From an uncultured Oscillospiraceae bacterium (GTDB taxonomy: Bacteria > Bacillota > Clostridia > Oscillospirales > Oscillospiraceae), in NCBI GenBank assembly GCA_947627325.1, contig CANQVO010000009.1, positions 1 through 64,000 on the forward strand: DNA of 64,000 nucleotides. Reading direction: 5' to 3'. This document shows positions 15,684-24,454 of this stretch, one piece after another; the first letter of the stretch is position 1, and the number at the start of each line of letters is the position of its first letter. Below the pieces are notes generated by a model that saw only the letters and a list, made by a program, of their open reading frames with translations, did not search any database and was not told where the DNA came from. The position numbers and the translations under genes are program-made.

Positions 15684-16496
15684 ATGAACCGCAGACCCTA
15701 CAACAGCTACCGCGGCCGCAAGAGCCTGGGCCAGCGCATCCTCATGGGCGTGGCCGTGGTCTTGGCCGTGGTGTTGCTGCTGACGCTGGTGTTCCTGTTC
15801 GTGCTCTACAACAACTTCGACTTCCGGGACGCGGAGGTGAACCGCCCCCAGCCCACCGCCCAGCCCAGCCAGGAGGCGGAGCCCACTCTCATCATCGAGA
15901 CCCCGGCCCCCAGCGCCGCCCCGTCCTCCGCCCCCGGCGGCGCTGACCTGACCGACCTGCCCCCCCGCCGCACCGCGCCCCAGGGGCTGATCCCCTATCA
16001 GGAGGGGGCGACCCTCGGGACCGGGCAGGGTTTCCTCTTTACCGCCCAGCAGGCGGATGATTTCACCCCCGACACCGCCCAGGGCGACTACGACTACGCG
16101 GCGGTCTACCTGGACGCCGCCCAGTTGGAGGGGGAGGAGCTGGCGGAGCGTTGCCAGGCCCTGGCCGCCCTGGGGGTGGATGAGCTGGTGGTGGCGGGGG
16201 ATGTGGACGCCAAGGCCCTGCGGGAGGCCCTGCCCGCCGAGACGTACCACGGCTACCTGTCGGTGGTGGCCGGAAAGTTCCCCTTCCAAAACGACACGGC
16301 CCAGGGCCGGGATCTGGCCCGGTACTGCGACCGGGTCTACGTCCCCGGCGGGGACTGGGGCGGGCTGGACCTCTACGCCTACCTGACCGACAACGGCTTT
16401 GCCGGGTCCCACGGCGACATCGTCACCATCGTCACCGCCCCCCTCTCTGTCAGCTGGTCCTGGGCGATCCTGCCCAGCCCGGATGAGCCGTTCTGA
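15684..16496 (+). CDS. Membrane-anchored hypothetical with Pro/Ala-rich stalk
   Basis: This 270-residue protein has a basic N terminus, one transmembrane helix (about residues 21-45), then a Pro/Ala/Ser-rich stalk (about 53-90) and an extracytoplasmic alpha/beta domain. That domain contains YDYAAVYLDAAQLEGEELAE and LGVDELVVAGDVDAKAL, reminiscent of TIM-barrel or sugar-active folds. I see no firm catalytic signature. ATG at 15684 was preferred over a GTG at 15675 because AAGGAG lies 8 nt ahead of it. It is followed 19 nt later by a TIM-barrel gene in the same direction, so the pair may be one transcription unit. Confidence 0.6.
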   Translation: MNRRPYNSYRGRKSLGQRILMGVAVVLAVVLLLTLVFLFVLYNNFDFRDAEVNRPQPTAQPSQEAEPTLIIETPAPSAAPSSAPGGADLTDLPPRRTAPQGLIPYQEGATLGTGQGFLFTAQQADDFTPDTAQGDYDYAAVYLDAAQLEGEELAERCQALAALGVDELVVAGDVDAKALREALPAETYHGYLSVVAGKFPFQNDTAQGRDLARYCDRVYVPGGDWGGLDLYAYLTDNGFAGSHGDIVTIVTAPLSVSWSWAILPSPDEPF

Positions 16497-16515
16497 GCCG
16501 TTGAAAGGAGGCCCC

Positions 16516-17193
16516 ATGGCCGGAAAACACATCCCCTCCTATGAGGGCAACCTCCGCTCCCACATGATCTCCATCCCCGGCTGTATCAGCCAGTGCTCCG
16601 GCATCCGGGTCTTTGGCCGGCGGATCAAGTCCCTGGCCTTTACCACCGACGTTGCCATCCTCCGCAACATCAACGCCGACGCGGTCATCGCCGTCTACCC
16701 CTTCACCCCCCAGCCCGTCATCACCCAGGCCATCATCACCGCCGCCGATATGCCCGTGTTCGTGGGGGTGGGCGGCGGCGTGACCCAGGGGGCCCGGGTG
16801 ATCGGCCTGGCGGCGGACGCGGAGCGGTCCGGGGCCTTCGGGGTGGTGGTGAACGCCCCCACCCAGAACGAGATCGTGACCAAACTGAAACAGGTGCTGG
16901 AGATCCCCGTGGTGGTCACGGTGGTCTCCGACCGCACCGACGTGGCCGCCCGGCTGAATGCCGGGGCGGACATCCTCAACGTCTCCGGCGCGGCCCGGAC
17001 CCCGGAGATCGTGGCGAAGATCCGCGCCCAGTTCCCCCAGGTGCCCATCATCGCCACCGGCGGGCCCACCAGCGACACCATCAAAGCCACCATCGCCGCC
17101 GGGGCCAACGCCATCACCTACACGCCCCCCACCAACGGCCAGCTGTTCGCCGAGTCCATGGACCGCTACCGCCGGGCGGAAAACCTCATTTGA
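16516..17193 (+). CDS. TIM-barrel protein, putative hydrolase
   Basis: This 225-residue soluble protein reads as a complete small beta/alpha barrel. Regularly spaced hydrophobic strands end in AVIAVYPF, VFVGVGGG, GVVVNAPT, VVVTVVSD, ADILNVSG, IIATGGPT and AITYTPPT. The Gly-rich GVGGGVTQGARVIG and TGGPTSDTIKATIAAGANAI segments look like phosphate-binding loops of HisF/ThiG/PdxS-type barrels. Close relatives in Clostridia tend to be named simply 'hydrolase' without proven chemistry. GGAGGCCCC precedes the ATG at 16516; longer upstream starts lie inside the previous gene. The substrate is unknown. Confidence 0.65.
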   Translation: MAGKHIPSYEGNLRSHMISIPGCISQCSGIRVFGRRIKSLAFTTDVAILRNINADAVIAVYPFTPQPVITQAIITAADMPVFVGVGGGVTQGARVIGLAADAERSGAFGVVVNAPTQNEIVTKLKQVLEIPVVVTVVSDRTDVAARLNAGADILNVSGAARTPEIVAKIRAQFPQVPIIATGGPTSDTIKATIAAGANAITYTPPTNGQLFAESMDRYRRAENLI

Positions 17194-17334
17194 CGCCGCG
17201 GGGGGAGCGGGCGGGCGCCCGCCGGAGCCGGGGGGCTTTTGGCCCCGCCCGCCGCTTTTGCCGGGGGCCGGCCTGCCCCACCCCTGGCGCTGGGCGGTCT
17301 GTCTTGATTTTTCCGTGAGCGAGGTCATGCGCGT

Positions 17335-18765
17335 ATGCTCTTTTCCAGTCCCGTCTTTCTCTTCGCCTTTCTCCCCATCGTCCTGCTGGTCTACTACGGC
17401 CCCCTGCGGTCCAGCCGCCGGGGGCAAAATCTGTTTCTGCTCCTGGCCTCCCTGTTCTTTTACGGCTGGGCGGAGCCGGTGTTCGTGCTGGTGATGCTGG
17501 GCAGCGTTTTGTTCAACTACGCCCTGGGGCTGTGGGTGTGGCGCCGGAAAGAGGCGGGCCGGAGGGTCGCCGGGCCGGTGGCGGCGGCGGTGACGGGGGA
17601 TCTGGCCCTGCTCTTTGTGTTCAAGTACCTCACCTTCACCCTGGCCAACCTGCGCGCCCTGGGGCTGAACGCGCCGATGGTGGAGGTGGCGCTGCCGGTG
17701 GGCATCTCCTTTTTCACCTTCCAGGCCCTCTCCTACGTGCTGGACGTGGCCCGGGGGGAGGCGGAGGTGCAGAAAAACCCCCTGAACGTGGGGCTCTACA
17801 TCGCCTTTTTCCCCCAGCTCATCGCCGGGCCCATCGTGAAGTACCAGACGGTGGCCCACCAGATCCAGCGCCGCCAGGAGTCCTGGGAGAAGTTCTCCCA
17901 GGGCTGCTGGCGGTTTTTGATCGGCCTTGGGAAAAAGGTCATTCTGGCAAACCAGCTGGCGGTCATCGCCGACGCGGCCTTCGTCCCCGGCGGGCCGGGG
18001 TCGGTGTCCATGGCGTGGCTGGGCTCGGCGTGCTACACCCTGCAGATCTACTTCGACTTTGGCGGCTACTCCGACATGGCCATCGGCCTTGGGAAGATGT
18101 TCGGCTTTCAGTTTTTGGAGAACTTCCGCTACCCCTATCTGGCCTCCTCCTGCCGGGATTTCTGGAAACGCTGGCACATCAGCCTGACCACCTGGTTCCG
18201 GGACTACCTCTACATCCCCCTGGGGGGCAACCGGATGAAGAGCCGGTGGGGCGTGTGGCGGAATATGCTGGTGGTGTGGCTGTTCACCGGGATCTGGCAC
18301 GGGGCCAACTGGACCTTCGTGGCCTGGGGGCTGGTGTGGTTCTGCCTGCTGTGGGCGGAGCGGGGGCGGGAGCCCCTGCGGGGGACGCCCCTGTGGGTCC
18401 GGCGGCTTGCCACCCTGCTGGTGGTGGACCTCACCTGGATCCTCTTCCGGGCGGACACCATCGGCGAGGCGCTGGGTTTCCTGGGGGTGATGTTCAAGGT
18501 GGACACCGCCGAGATCTGGAGCGTGGAGACGGGCTATTACCTGCGGCAGAACTGGTTCACCCTGGTCATGGCCGCCGTCGCCTGCGCCCCCACCGCCACC
18601 TGGCTGCGGGGGCGGTTGGCCCGGTGGGCCGAGCGGGAGCGATTGCCGGGGCTGATGCCCGCCTGGGACGCCCTGTGCGCCGTGGGGCTGGCCGGGGTGT
18701 TTCTGGTCAGCGCCGCCTTTTTGGTGAAGGGGAGCTACAACCCCTTTATCTACTTCAACTTCTGA
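17335..18765 (+). CDS. MBOAT family membrane O-acyltransferase (AlgI/DltB-like)
   Basis: This 476-residue polytopic enzyme would move an acyl (usually acetyl) group across the membrane. It has the AlgI-type features: LFSSPVFLFAFLPIVLLVYY at the N terminus, FKYLTF, LPVGISFFTFQALSYVLDV (about 120-138), the PQLIAGPIVKY segment (about 160-170), and the active-site His in FTGIWHGANWTF (about 318-329). FRYPYLASSCRDFWKRWHIS (about 264-283) carries the other conserved histidine region. The next gene encodes a DHHW-family protein, the usual partner, so the pair most likely O-acetylates an exported polysaccharide or wall polymer. Confidence 0.93.
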   Translation: MLFSSPVFLFAFLPIVLLVYYGPLRSSRRGQNLFLLLASLFFYGWAEPVFVLVMLGSVLFNYALGLWVWRRKEAGRRVAGPVAAAVTGDLALLFVFKYLTFTLANLRALGLNAPMVEVALPVGISFFTFQALSYVLDVARGEAEVQKNPLNVGLYIAFFPQLIAGPIVKYQTVAHQIQRRQESWEKFSQGCWRFLIGLGKKVILANQLAVIADAAFVPGGPGSVSMAWLGSACYTLQIYFDFGGYSDMAIGLGKMFGFQFLENFRYPYLASSCRDFWKRWHISLTTWFRDYLYIPLGGNRMKSRWGVWRNMLVVWLFTGIWHGANWTFVAWGLVWFCLLWAERGREPLRGTPLWVRRLATLLVVDLTWILFRADTIGEALGFLGVMFKVDTAEIWSVETGYYLRQNWFTLVMAAVACAPTATWLRGRLARWAERERLPGLMPAWDALCAVGLAGVFLVSAAFLVKGSYNPFIYFNF

Positions 18766-18802
18766 CGACCCGGCGGGACTAAAGAGAGAGGAGGGCTGGA
18801 CC

Positions 18803-20221
18803 GTGGCGTGGACCTACAAGCTGAAACGGACCTTTGGGAACCGCTACGCCATGACGGCGGTCCTCTTTCTGGCCATCCTGCTCTGGGGCTCGGTCACCGT
18901 ACTGCTGGGCGTGTTGGAGGCGGGGACCGCCTGCGCGGGCTATGAGCGGCCCGGCCTCTTGCGAAAGACCGACCCATCCGTTCCCGGCCGGGAACGGGCG
19001 GGGGCGCTCCTCAGCGCCCCCGCCGATCTGACTGCCGCCCCCGCCCCGGCGGAGCCCTGGCCCGGCCAGTTGAGCCGGCAGACCGCCGCCGCCGAGCGCG
19101 CCGTGACCCGGGCCTTAGAGGACGACCACGGCCTGATCGAGGTCTTCGGGGCCTATCAGCTCCTCTCCGGCCGCACGGTGGTGGAGGACACGGCGGACCC
19201 CGCCTACTCGGTGGCGCGGCTGAAAAACGGCTCTTTGACCTTCGTGGGCCAGGGGGAGGCGGACCCCGGGGAACAGGCCGCGGAGCTTAAGCGCCTTCAG
19301 ACCGCGCTGGAAGAGCGGGACGCGGCCCTCTTATACCTTCAGGCCCCCTCCAAGCTGGAGCCGGGGGAGGACGCGCTGCCCTACGGGTTGGAGGACCCCT
19401 CCAACGACTGCGCCGACCGGCTGATGGACGCTCTGGAGGAGGCGGAGATCGACCACATCGACCTCCGCCAGACCCTGCGGGAGGCGGGGGGCGAGTGGGG
19501 GGACTGGTTCTACCAGACCGACCACCACTGGGGGCAGGAGGCCGCCTTCGTGTGCTTCCAGGCCCTGGCCCAAAAGCTGACCGATTACCGACAGACCGTG
19601 ACGGTGGGCGGGGAGACCGAGACCCGGCGCATCACCATCGACCCCCGGTGCGCCGATCCCGACTGCTACGACAAGCAGACCCTCCCGGACTTCTTCCTGG
19701 GCAGCCAGGGCAAGCGGGTGGGCGCCAGCTACGCCGGGGCGGACGACTTCGTGCTCTGGACCCCCAAGTTCCCCACCCTTCTGCACTACGCCGGGGCCAC
19801 CGGGGGCGACCGCTACGGCGACCTGACCGAGACGGTGCTCTTCCCCCAGCGGGTGGAGGAGCGGGACTTCTACGGCGGCAACCCCTACACCTACTACGCC
19901 GGGGGGGACTACCCCTTCGCCCAGATCACCAACTACTATAACCCCCAGGGCCCCCGGGTCCTGCTCATCCGGGACTCCTTCTCCTGCGCCATCACCCCCT
20001 ACCTGGCCCTGGCCTGCTCCCAGCTGACCACCCTCGACCCCCGCTCCTTCACCGGCGACCTGCTGGGGACCATCGACTGGGTCCGCCCGGACGTGGTGGT
20101 GGTGCTCTACTCCTCCGGCATGGTCCGGGAGGAGACGTACTACCGCCTGTTGGCCCAGCCCGCCGCCTCCAAGGGGGACGCTCTGCGCTGGGAGGGGCGG
20201 GAAATTTTTGGGGAAACGTAA
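18803..20221 (+). CDS. DHHW-family extracytoplasmic O-acetylation protein (AlgJ/AlgX-like)
   Basis: This 472-residue protein has an N-terminal transmembrane or signal helix (about residues 15-38) and an SGNH-hydrolase-like domain. The family signature, YQTDHHWGQEAAF (about 234-246), contains the Asp-His pair. A later SFSC segment (RDSFSCAITPYLALACSQL, about 391-409) fits the nucleophile-serine region. Such proteins accept acetyl groups from the MBOAT channel and place them on the polymer outside. It starts at GTG (18803) with GAGAGGAGGG upstream, 37 nt after the MBOAT gene, so the genes are an operon. The polymer is not identified here. Confidence 0.88.
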   Translation: MAWTYKLKRTFGNRYAMTAVLFLAILLWGSVTVLLGVLEAGTACAGYERPGLLRKTDPSVPGRERAGALLSAPADLTAAPAPAEPWPGQLSRQTAAAERAVTRALEDDHGLIEVFGAYQLLSGRTVVEDTADPAYSVARLKNGSLTFVGQGEADPGEQAAELKRLQTALEERDAALLYLQAPSKLEPGEDALPYGLEDPSNDCADRLMDALEEAEIDHIDLRQTLREAGGEWGDWFYQTDHHWGQEAAFVCFQALAQKLTDYRQTVTVGGETETRRITIDPRCADPDCYDKQTLPDFFLGSQGKRVGASYAGADDFVLWTPKFPTLLHYAGATGGDRYGDLTETVLFPQRVEERDFYGGNPYTYYAGGDYPFAQITNYYNPQGPRVLLIRDSFSCAITPYLALACSQLTTLDPRSFTGDLLGTIDWVRPDVVVVLYSSGMVREETYYRLLAQPAASKGDALRWEGREIFGET

Positions 20222-20238
20222 AAAAATTGTGAACCCTC

Positions 20239-20267
20239 TTGCATTTTGGACTGAGATGGGGTATCAT
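20239..20267 (+). promoter_or_regulatory. Sigma-A promoter of htpG
   Basis: TTGCAT (20239-20244) and TATCAT (20262-20267) have a 17-nt spacer. The start point falls at the left half of the CIRCE operator. Confidence 0.8.
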
Positions 20268-20272
20268 ACGGG

Positions 20273-20299
20273 TTAGCACTCGGAAAGAAAGAGTGCTAA
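20273..20299 (+). promoter_or_regulatory. CIRCE operator (HrcA site)
   Basis: TTAGCACTC (20273-20281), nine nucleotides, then GAGTGCTAA (20291-20299): a perfect match to the CIRCE inverted repeat. It overlaps the predicted transcription start, so HrcA would block initiation of htpG until heat shock. Confidence 0.95.
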
Positions 20300-20342
20300 C
20301 CCGTTGTTTTTTCAAAAAATTTTTCATATAGGAGCGAGAGCT

Positions 20343-22250
20343 ATGGCAAAGAAGCAGTTCAAAACGGAGTCCAAGCGGCTACTAGATCTGATGGTGAACT
20401 CCATCTACACCCACAAGGACATCTTCCTGCGGGAGTTGATCTCCAACGCCAGCGACGCCATCGACAAGCTGGCCTACAAGGCCCTCACCGACGACAAGGT
20501 GGGGCTGAACCGGGGGGACTTCCAGATCACCATCGTCCCGGACAAAGAAAACCGCACCCTGACCATCTCGGATAACGGCATCGGCATGACCGCGGAGGAA
20601 TTGGAGAAGAACCTGGGCACCATCGCCCGGAGCGGCTCGCTCCAGTTCAAGAAGGAGATGGACGAGGGGAAGGGGGAGGATGTGGACATCATCGGCCAGT
20701 TCGGCGTGGGGTTCTACTCCGCCTTCATGGTGGCCGACCGGGTCACCGTGCTCTCCCGGGCCTACGGCGAGGACGCCGCCCACCGCTGGACCTCCACCGG
20801 CGCGGACGGCTACACCATCCAGGAGGACAGCCGGGAGGCGGCGGGGACGGACGTGATCCTCCACCTCAAGCCCCAGGGGGAGGGGGAGGACTACGACAGC
20901 TACCTGGACCCCCACTATCTGGAATCGCTGGTGAAGAAGCACTCCGACTACATCCACTACCCCATCCGCATGGAACTGGAGCACACCCACCTCAAGCCCG
21001 CTCCCGACCCCAAGCCGGAGGACTATCAGCCCGAGTACGAGACCCACCGGGCGTGGGAGACGCTGAACTCCATGGTGCCACTGTGGAACCGGCCCAAGAA
21101 GGACGTGACCGAGGAGGAGCGGAGCCAGTTCTACAAGGAGAAGTTCGGCGACTGGCAGGACCCCCTGTCCTGCGTCCACGTCTCCGCCGAGGGGGCGGTG
21201 AACTACAAGGCCCTGCTCTACATCCCCGCCCAGGCGCCCTACGACTACTTTACCCGGGACTTCCAAAAGGGCCTCCAGTTGTATTCATCCGGGGTGCTCA
21301 TCATGGACAAGTGCGCCGACCTTCTGCCCGAGCACTTCCGCTTCGTCCGGGGGGTGGTGGACTCCCCCGACTTCTCCCTGAACATCTCCCGGGAGATCTT
21401 ACAGCACGACCGGCAGCTCAAGGTCATCGCCGCCAACCTGGAAAAGAAGATCAAGGGGGAGTTGGAGCGGCTGTTGAAGGACGAGCGGGAGAAGTACGTC
21501 ACCTTCTGGAAGGCATTCGGGCCCCAGATCAAGTACGGGGTGGTCAGCGACTTCGGCCAGAACAAGGAGCTGCTGCGGGACCTGCTGCTCTTCTGGAGCT
21601 CCAAGGAGGAGGAGATGGTCACCCTGGCCGAGTACCAGGCTCGGATGCCGGAGAGCCAGCCCTTTGTCTACTACGTCCGGGCGGAGAGCAAGGACAAGGC
21701 CGCCACCCTGCCCCAGGTGGAGCGGATCCTGGACGCGGGCTACGAGGTGCTCTACCTCACCGAGGACGTGGACGAGTTCGTGGTCCAGGTGCTGGAAAAG
21801 CAGGGGGAGAAGCCCTTTAAGGCCGTCTCCGCCCCCGACGCCCTCCCCGAGACCGACGCTCAGAAGCAGGAGCACCAACAGCGCCAGGAGGAGAACAAGG
21901 ACCTGCTGGACTTCTGCAAGGAGGTGCTGGGGGAGCGGGTGCACGAGGTGCGCCTCTCCCAGATCCTCAAGTCCGCCCCGGTGTGCATGACCGCCGACGG
22001 GCCCATGTCCTTCGAGATGGAGCGGTATTTTGAGAAGGTGGAGGGCCAGGCCCCCATGAAGGCCCAGCGGGTGCTGGAACTGAACCCGGACGCCCCGGTT
22101 TTCGCCGCCCTGCAAAAGGCCAAGGCGGAGGACGAGGCCAAGGCGCGGGACTACGTGGAGCTCCTCTACGCCCAGGCCTGCCTGGGCGCCGGCCTGGAAC
22201 TGGAAGACGTGGCCGCCTACACCCGCCTGGTCTGCTCCCTGATGCAATAA
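20343..22250 (+). CDS. htpG: Chaperone HtpG (Hsp90)
   Basis: HtpG is the bacterial Hsp90, an ATP-dependent homodimeric chaperone. The 635-residue protein has the GHKL ATPase domain with ELISNASDAIDKL (about residues 29-41), DNGIGMT (about 80-86) and GQFGVGFYSAFMV (about 120-132). A middle domain with GVVDSPDFSLNISREILQ (about 338-355) and a dimerisation domain follow. Length is normal. The ATG at 20343 was chosen because TAGGAGCGAG precedes it; a longer frame begins upstream inside the leader. Control by CIRCE is visible in the leader, unlike Bacillus subtilis htpG, which is not HrcA-regulated. Confidence 0.97.
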   Translation: MAKKQFKTESKRLLDLMVNSIYTHKDIFLRELISNASDAIDKLAYKALTDDKVGLNRGDFQITIVPDKENRTLTISDNGIGMTAEELEKNLGTIARSGSLQFKKEMDEGKGEDVDIIGQFGVGFYSAFMVADRVTVLSRAYGEDAAHRWTSTGADGYTIQEDSREAAGTDVILHLKPQGEGEDYDSYLDPHYLESLVKKHSDYIHYPIRMELEHTHLKPAPDPKPEDYQPEYETHRAWETLNSMVPLWNRPKKDVTEEERSQFYKEKFGDWQDPLSCVHVSAEGAVNYKALLYIPAQAPYDYFTRDFQKGLQLYSSGVLIMDKCADLLPEHFRFVRGVVDSPDFSLNISREILQHDRQLKVIAANLEKKIKGELERLLKDEREKYVTFWKAFGPQIKYGVVSDFGQNKELLRDLLLFWSSKEEEMVTLAEYQARMPESQPFVYYVRAESKDKAATLPQVERILDAGYEVLYLTEDVDEFVVQVLEKQGEKPFKAVSAPDALPETDAQKQEHQQRQEENKDLLDFCKEVLGERVHEVRLSQILKSAPVCMTADGPMSFEMERYFEKVEGQAPMKAQRVLELNPDAPVFAALQKAKAEDEAKARDYVELLYAQACLGAGLELEDVAAYTRLVCSLMQ

Positions 22251-22263
22251 GAAGACCGCAAAA

Positions 22264-22305
22264 CGGCCCCCGCCGGAACCCCGGCGGGGGCCGTTCTCTG
22301 TTTTT
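22264..22305 (+). terminator. Terminator between htpG and the SLH gene
   Basis: A perfect 14-bp stem (22264-22277 with 22282-22295) has a 4-nt loop. A T-rich tract follows on the plus strand and AAAA precedes it, so it may serve both converging genes. Confidence 0.88.
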
Positions 22306-22324
22306 GGGTCTGCCGTCCTCCGGC

Positions 22325-23497
22325 TTATCCCTTCTCCACGTACCGCTGGAGGAGGATGGCGACCTCCGCCCGGGTGGCGAGGCCCTGGGGGTCCAGGCGG
22401 GCATCGCCCTTGCCGGTGAGGATGCCGTTCTGCACCGCCCAGCGCATGGCGGCCTGGGCCCAGTCGGAGATGGCGGCCGCGTCGGCGAAGTCATCCAGGC
22501 CGCCGGTGGCGGCAGGGGAGTTGGCGTAGCGGTAGAGCATGGTCACCAGCTGCTCCCGGGTGATGTTGCCCTCGGGGTCGGTGCCGTCGGAGATCCCCTG
22601 GGCCTTGGCCCAGGCCATCCCCTTCTCGAACCAGGTAGCGCCGCCGTCGGTGGACTGCCCGGCCAGCCGGGCCAGAACGGTCATGAGCATGGCCCGGGTC
22701 ATGTTCTGCTGGGGGGCGAATTGGTTCGCGCCCACGCCGTTGAACAGACCCCGGTTCACCACGAAAGTCACACCGCTCTCGTACCAGCTGCCCTTCTCCA
22801 CGTCGGTGAAGCGGGACGTGGGCGTGACGGGCGTACCGCCGCCGCCGCCGCTCAGCCAAGGGTGATTACTGCCGGTGTTGTTGCTGCTGGCCTTGGTGAC
22901 GGTGACCTTGAGCTTCTGCGCGCCGGGGTCAGCCTCGGTCCGCTCCAGGGTCATGGGGTCGGTGTCGGCCATGACCACGTAGACCGTGGTGGTGCCCTGG
23001 GCCACACCCTTCACCTGGACGGTCTCGCCTTTCACCGAGGCGGTGACCAGGCGGGTGTCGGCGGAGATGGCGTAGAGGTACTTGCCCGCGTAGCCGCTGA
23101 CGGTGGCGGTGACGGAGGTGGACTTGCCCACCTGCACGCTGACGGCGCTGGCGCTCAGGCTCAGCCTGCCAAAGGTGGCGGTGACGGTCACATCGGCGGC
23201 GGGCAGGGTGAAGGTGTTGTTGGTCACCTTCACGGTCTTCCCGTCCGACTGCTTGACGGTGAGGGTGTTCAGCGCGTAGCCGGCGTCGGGGGTGACGGTC
23301 AAGGTGACTTTCGTCCCGGCCTTCCCGCTGGCGGGGGAGGCGGTGACCTTGCCGTACTGGGCGTCGGCCACGGTGACGGCGTAGGTCTTCGGGGTGGATT
23401 GGTCGGCGTCCGCCCCGCTGTCCGCCGCCAGGGCGGCGGGCAGGAGCGTCAGCGCCATGGCCAGGCACAACAGGTATGACAAAAATTTCCTTTTCAT
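22325..23497 (-). CDS. Secreted SLH-domain surface protein with Big/Ig-like repeats
   Basis: This 390-residue exported protein has a Sec signal peptide (residues 1-25, ending ALAADS). A bacterial repeat domain (about 38-110) contains YGKVTASPASGKAGTKVTLT then AGYALNTLTV. A Big_2-like Ig domain (about 111-205) follows, then a Gly-rich linker, and three SLH motifs (about 228-388; RFTDVEKGSWYESGVTFVVN, TREQLVTMLYRYAN, DDFADAAAISDWAQAAMRWA). SLH triplets anchor proteins to pyruvylated secondary wall polymers. AAGGAGGAACC precedes the ATG. The fragment at 5266-5400 is a degraded relative of its C terminus. It is probably a cell-surface adhesin or structural protein. Confidence 0.92.
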   Translation of the reverse strand: MKRKFLSYLLCLAMALTLLPAALAADSGADADQSTPKTYAVTVADAQYGKVTASPASGKAGTKVTLTVTPDAGYALNTLTVKQSDGKTVKVTNNTFTLPAADVTVTATFGRLSLSASAVSVQVGKSTSVTATVSGYAGKYLYAISADTRLVTASVKGETVQVKGVAQGTTTVYVVMADTDPMTLERTEADPGAQKLKVTVTKASSNNTGSNHPWLSGGGGGTPVTPTSRFTDVEKGSWYESGVTFVVNRGLFNGVGANQFAPQQNMTRAMLMTVLARLAGQSTDGGATWFEKGMAWAKAQGISDGTDPEGNITREQLVTMLYRYANSPAATGGLDDFADAAAISDWAQAAMRWAVQNGILTGKGDARLDPQGLATRAEVAILLQRYVEKG

Positions 23498-23714
23498 ATC
23501 AGGTTCCTCCTTATGGTGTTTTGCTTGACAGGATAGGGACAGACGGGCCCTGTACTGATCTCTTCGGTCCTCTCCTTTCTCGGCGCGCCCTCTTTCGCGC
23601 TGGGAAGAATACGTATTGTATTACTAGTGTATATCACACACACAAGCTAAATGCAGCATACAAAGAGGTGATTTGTCAACAGTATATTTGAAATGGAATG
23701 TGAGGTGCGTCTAT

Positions 23715-23897
23715 ATGAACAAGGAACCTTTGGTCATCCACCGCCGGGGGGAGGACGGGAACAAGATCATCACGGTGCGGATCCGGGAGGATATCCTGGC
23801 CCGCCTGGACACCATCGCCGCGGAGAGCAACCGCTCCCGGAACGAGTTGATCAACATCATCCTCCGCTACGGCCTGGACAACCTGACCATCCAATAG
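23715..23897 (+). CDS. Ribbon-helix-helix DNA-binding protein (Arc/CopG type)
   Basis: This 60-residue protein has a beta-strand/helix/helix pattern: KIITVRIREDILARLDTIA (about residues 16-34) then NRSRNELINIILRYGLDNL (about 38-56). That is the usual RHH fold, which dimerises and reads DNA with the beta ribbon. The ATG at 23715 follows GTGAGGTG. It is transcribed divergently from the SLH gene across a roughly 215-bp A+T-rich gap. No toxin gene follows directly, so it need not be an antitoxin; a role in controlling the neighbouring surface gene or itself is possible. Confidence 0.82.
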   Translation: MNKEPLVIHRRGEDGNKIITVRIREDILARLDTIAAESNRSRNELINIILRYGLDNLTIQ

Positions 23898-23904
23898 CCC
23901 CGCC

Positions 23905-23933
23905 TTGCCTTTTTTTTCGGGGTGTGGTATGAT
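23905..23933 (+). promoter_or_regulatory. Promoter ahead of the 137-aa membrane-anchored protein
   Basis: TTGCCT (23905-23910) and TATGAT (23928-23933) with a 17-nt spacer, about 40 nt ahead of the GTG start. Confidence 0.65.
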
Positions 23934-23973
23934 AGGGGCAAGAAGTTTGACCTTGTGATTGGAGGGGAGCGGC

Positions 23974-24387
23974 GTGAGGAAAAAAGTGGTCATCGGACTG
24001 TGCGTCTGCGGGCTCCTGCTGGTGGGGCTGGGGGGCGTCTGGGGGTATCTGTACTGGCACCCCCGGCAGTATGTGGGAAGTTGGGACGGGGGAAACGTCC
24101 GCTACCCGGTGGTCACCTTCCAGCCGTACAACGGCCTGGGCATCCACACGCCGGCGACCTTGGCGGAACAGAGCGCGGCCTTCAACGACGGCGTGGGGGC
24201 TTTCGCCCATGAGATGGTGGCGGCCTACCAGGACGACCTGACCCTGGACTACACCCTGGAGCGCGGCGGCCAGGGGACGGACGTTCTGTTCACCGGCCAG
24301 GGCACGGCGGCGGACGGGACGGTGGAGGACATCTCCCAGCGGCTCCACTTTGACCTGGTCATCCGGGGCGACGCCAAGTGGCACTAG
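23974..24387 (+). CDS. Membrane-anchored small hypothetical
   Basis: This 137-residue protein starts at GTG (23974) behind GGAGGGGAG. It has a basic N terminus and one transmembrane helix (about residues 5-26), followed by a small extracytoplasmic domain of alternating strands (YVGSWDGGNVRYPVVTFQPY, later LTLDYTLERGGQGTDVLFTG). No named family is recognised. It ends 67 nt before thyA and may be co-transcribed with it, but nothing links the two functionally. Confidence 0.6.
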   Translation: MRKKVVIGLCVCGLLLVGLGGVWGYLYWHPRQYVGSWDGGNVRYPVVTFQPYNGLGIHTPATLAEQSAAFNDGVGAFAHEMVAAYQDDLTLDYTLERGGQGTDVLFTGQGTAADGTVEDISQRLHFDLVIRGDAKWH

Positions 24388-24454
24388 GGCCCGGAGCGGC
24401 CGTTTCGCGCCGCCATAACGAAGACAGGTCCGGCGACGGGGGAGGAGGGGTTTG

